Notes under the pieces: generated by a model
Told to the model about the DNA's origin: nothing
Databases searched by the model: none
What the model saw: the letters and a program-made list of their open reading frames with translations, nothing else
Part shown: in pieces, positions 22,366 to 22,422 of the stretch
Numbering within the stretch: the stretch's first letter is position 1
How the letters are laid out: every line of letters begins with the position of its first letter
NCBI GenBank assembly: GCA_045578625.1
Contig: JAZNKN010000044.1
Location: 1-22,422 of the forward strand
Reading direction: 5' to 3'
Source: RGIG3009 sp045578625
GTDB taxonomy: Bacteria; Bacillota; Clostridia; Oscillospirales; Acutalibacteraceae
Length of the DNA stretch: 22,422 nt
Program-made: the position numbers and the translations under genes

Positions 22366-22422
22366 CAAAGAGGCGTCGGAGGACCCTTTCGATGGGTCCC
22401 CCGAACCCCTCCGAAACGACAC

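Overview
The window looks like a chromosomal piece of a GC-rich, Gram-positive gut-type Clostridia, most likely an uncultured member of the Oscillospirales/Ruminococcaceae. This rests on the cysteine T-box, the recA-recX-rimO-pgsA and cysE-cysS operons, the circularly permuted GH3 enzyme, the DivIVA-like and DUF6809-like proteins, strong AGGAGG-type ribosome binding sites, TTGAAA/TATAAT-type promoters, and GC-rich palindromic intergenic repeats. No species can be named from the sequence alone. All genes but one lie on the + strand.

Layout. 1-433: two tandem copies of a palindromic mosaic repeat. 472-4283: a carbohydrate unit with two tandem promoters, a cytoplasmic GH3 beta-glycosidase of permuted domain order, a single-pass membrane protein, a 46-residue Gln/Asn/Lys peptide and a strong terminator. 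4285-4818: more mosaic repeat. 4879-6702: DivIVA-like coiled-coil protein, YdbC/PC4-like ssDNA-binding protein, undecaprenyl-diphosphatase UppP, terminator. 6778-14494: a good promoter driving a 2482-residue secreted GH16 protein built from tandem CBM-like and Ig-like (BIG2) modules, then a 37-residue acidic peptide and a terminator. 14511-14583: repeat. 14598-18405: the recA-recX-rimO-pgsA operon, with overlapping genes and LexA-box-like sites around its promoter. 18428-20934: a cysteine T-box leader, a repeat element, then cysE and cysS. 20985-22236: an HMA-fold protein without the metal-binding cysteines, more repeat modules, and a divergent DUF6809-like/XRE pair. Two nearly identical 51-bp terminator elements bracket this last part.

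How it works together. The secreted GH16 protein probably binds and cuts an external beta-glucan-like polysaccharide, and the cytoplasmic GH3 enzyme could finish imported oligosaccharides; the link is inference, since no transporter is present. Cysteine supply (CysE) and cysteinyl-tRNA charging (CysS) are controlled together by a T-box that senses uncharged tRNA-Cys. The DNA-repair operon (recA, recX) also carries housekeeping genes for S12 methylthiolation and phospholipid synthesis.

No CRISPR array, rRNA, tRNA, transposase or integrase was seen. The least explained items are the mosaic repeats (one sits between the T-box and cysE and appears to supply a ribosome binding site), the two tiny proteins (46-aa Q/N/K and 37-aa acidic), the exact 1416-bp duplication inside the giant gene, and the XRE/DUF6809 module between duplicated terminators.
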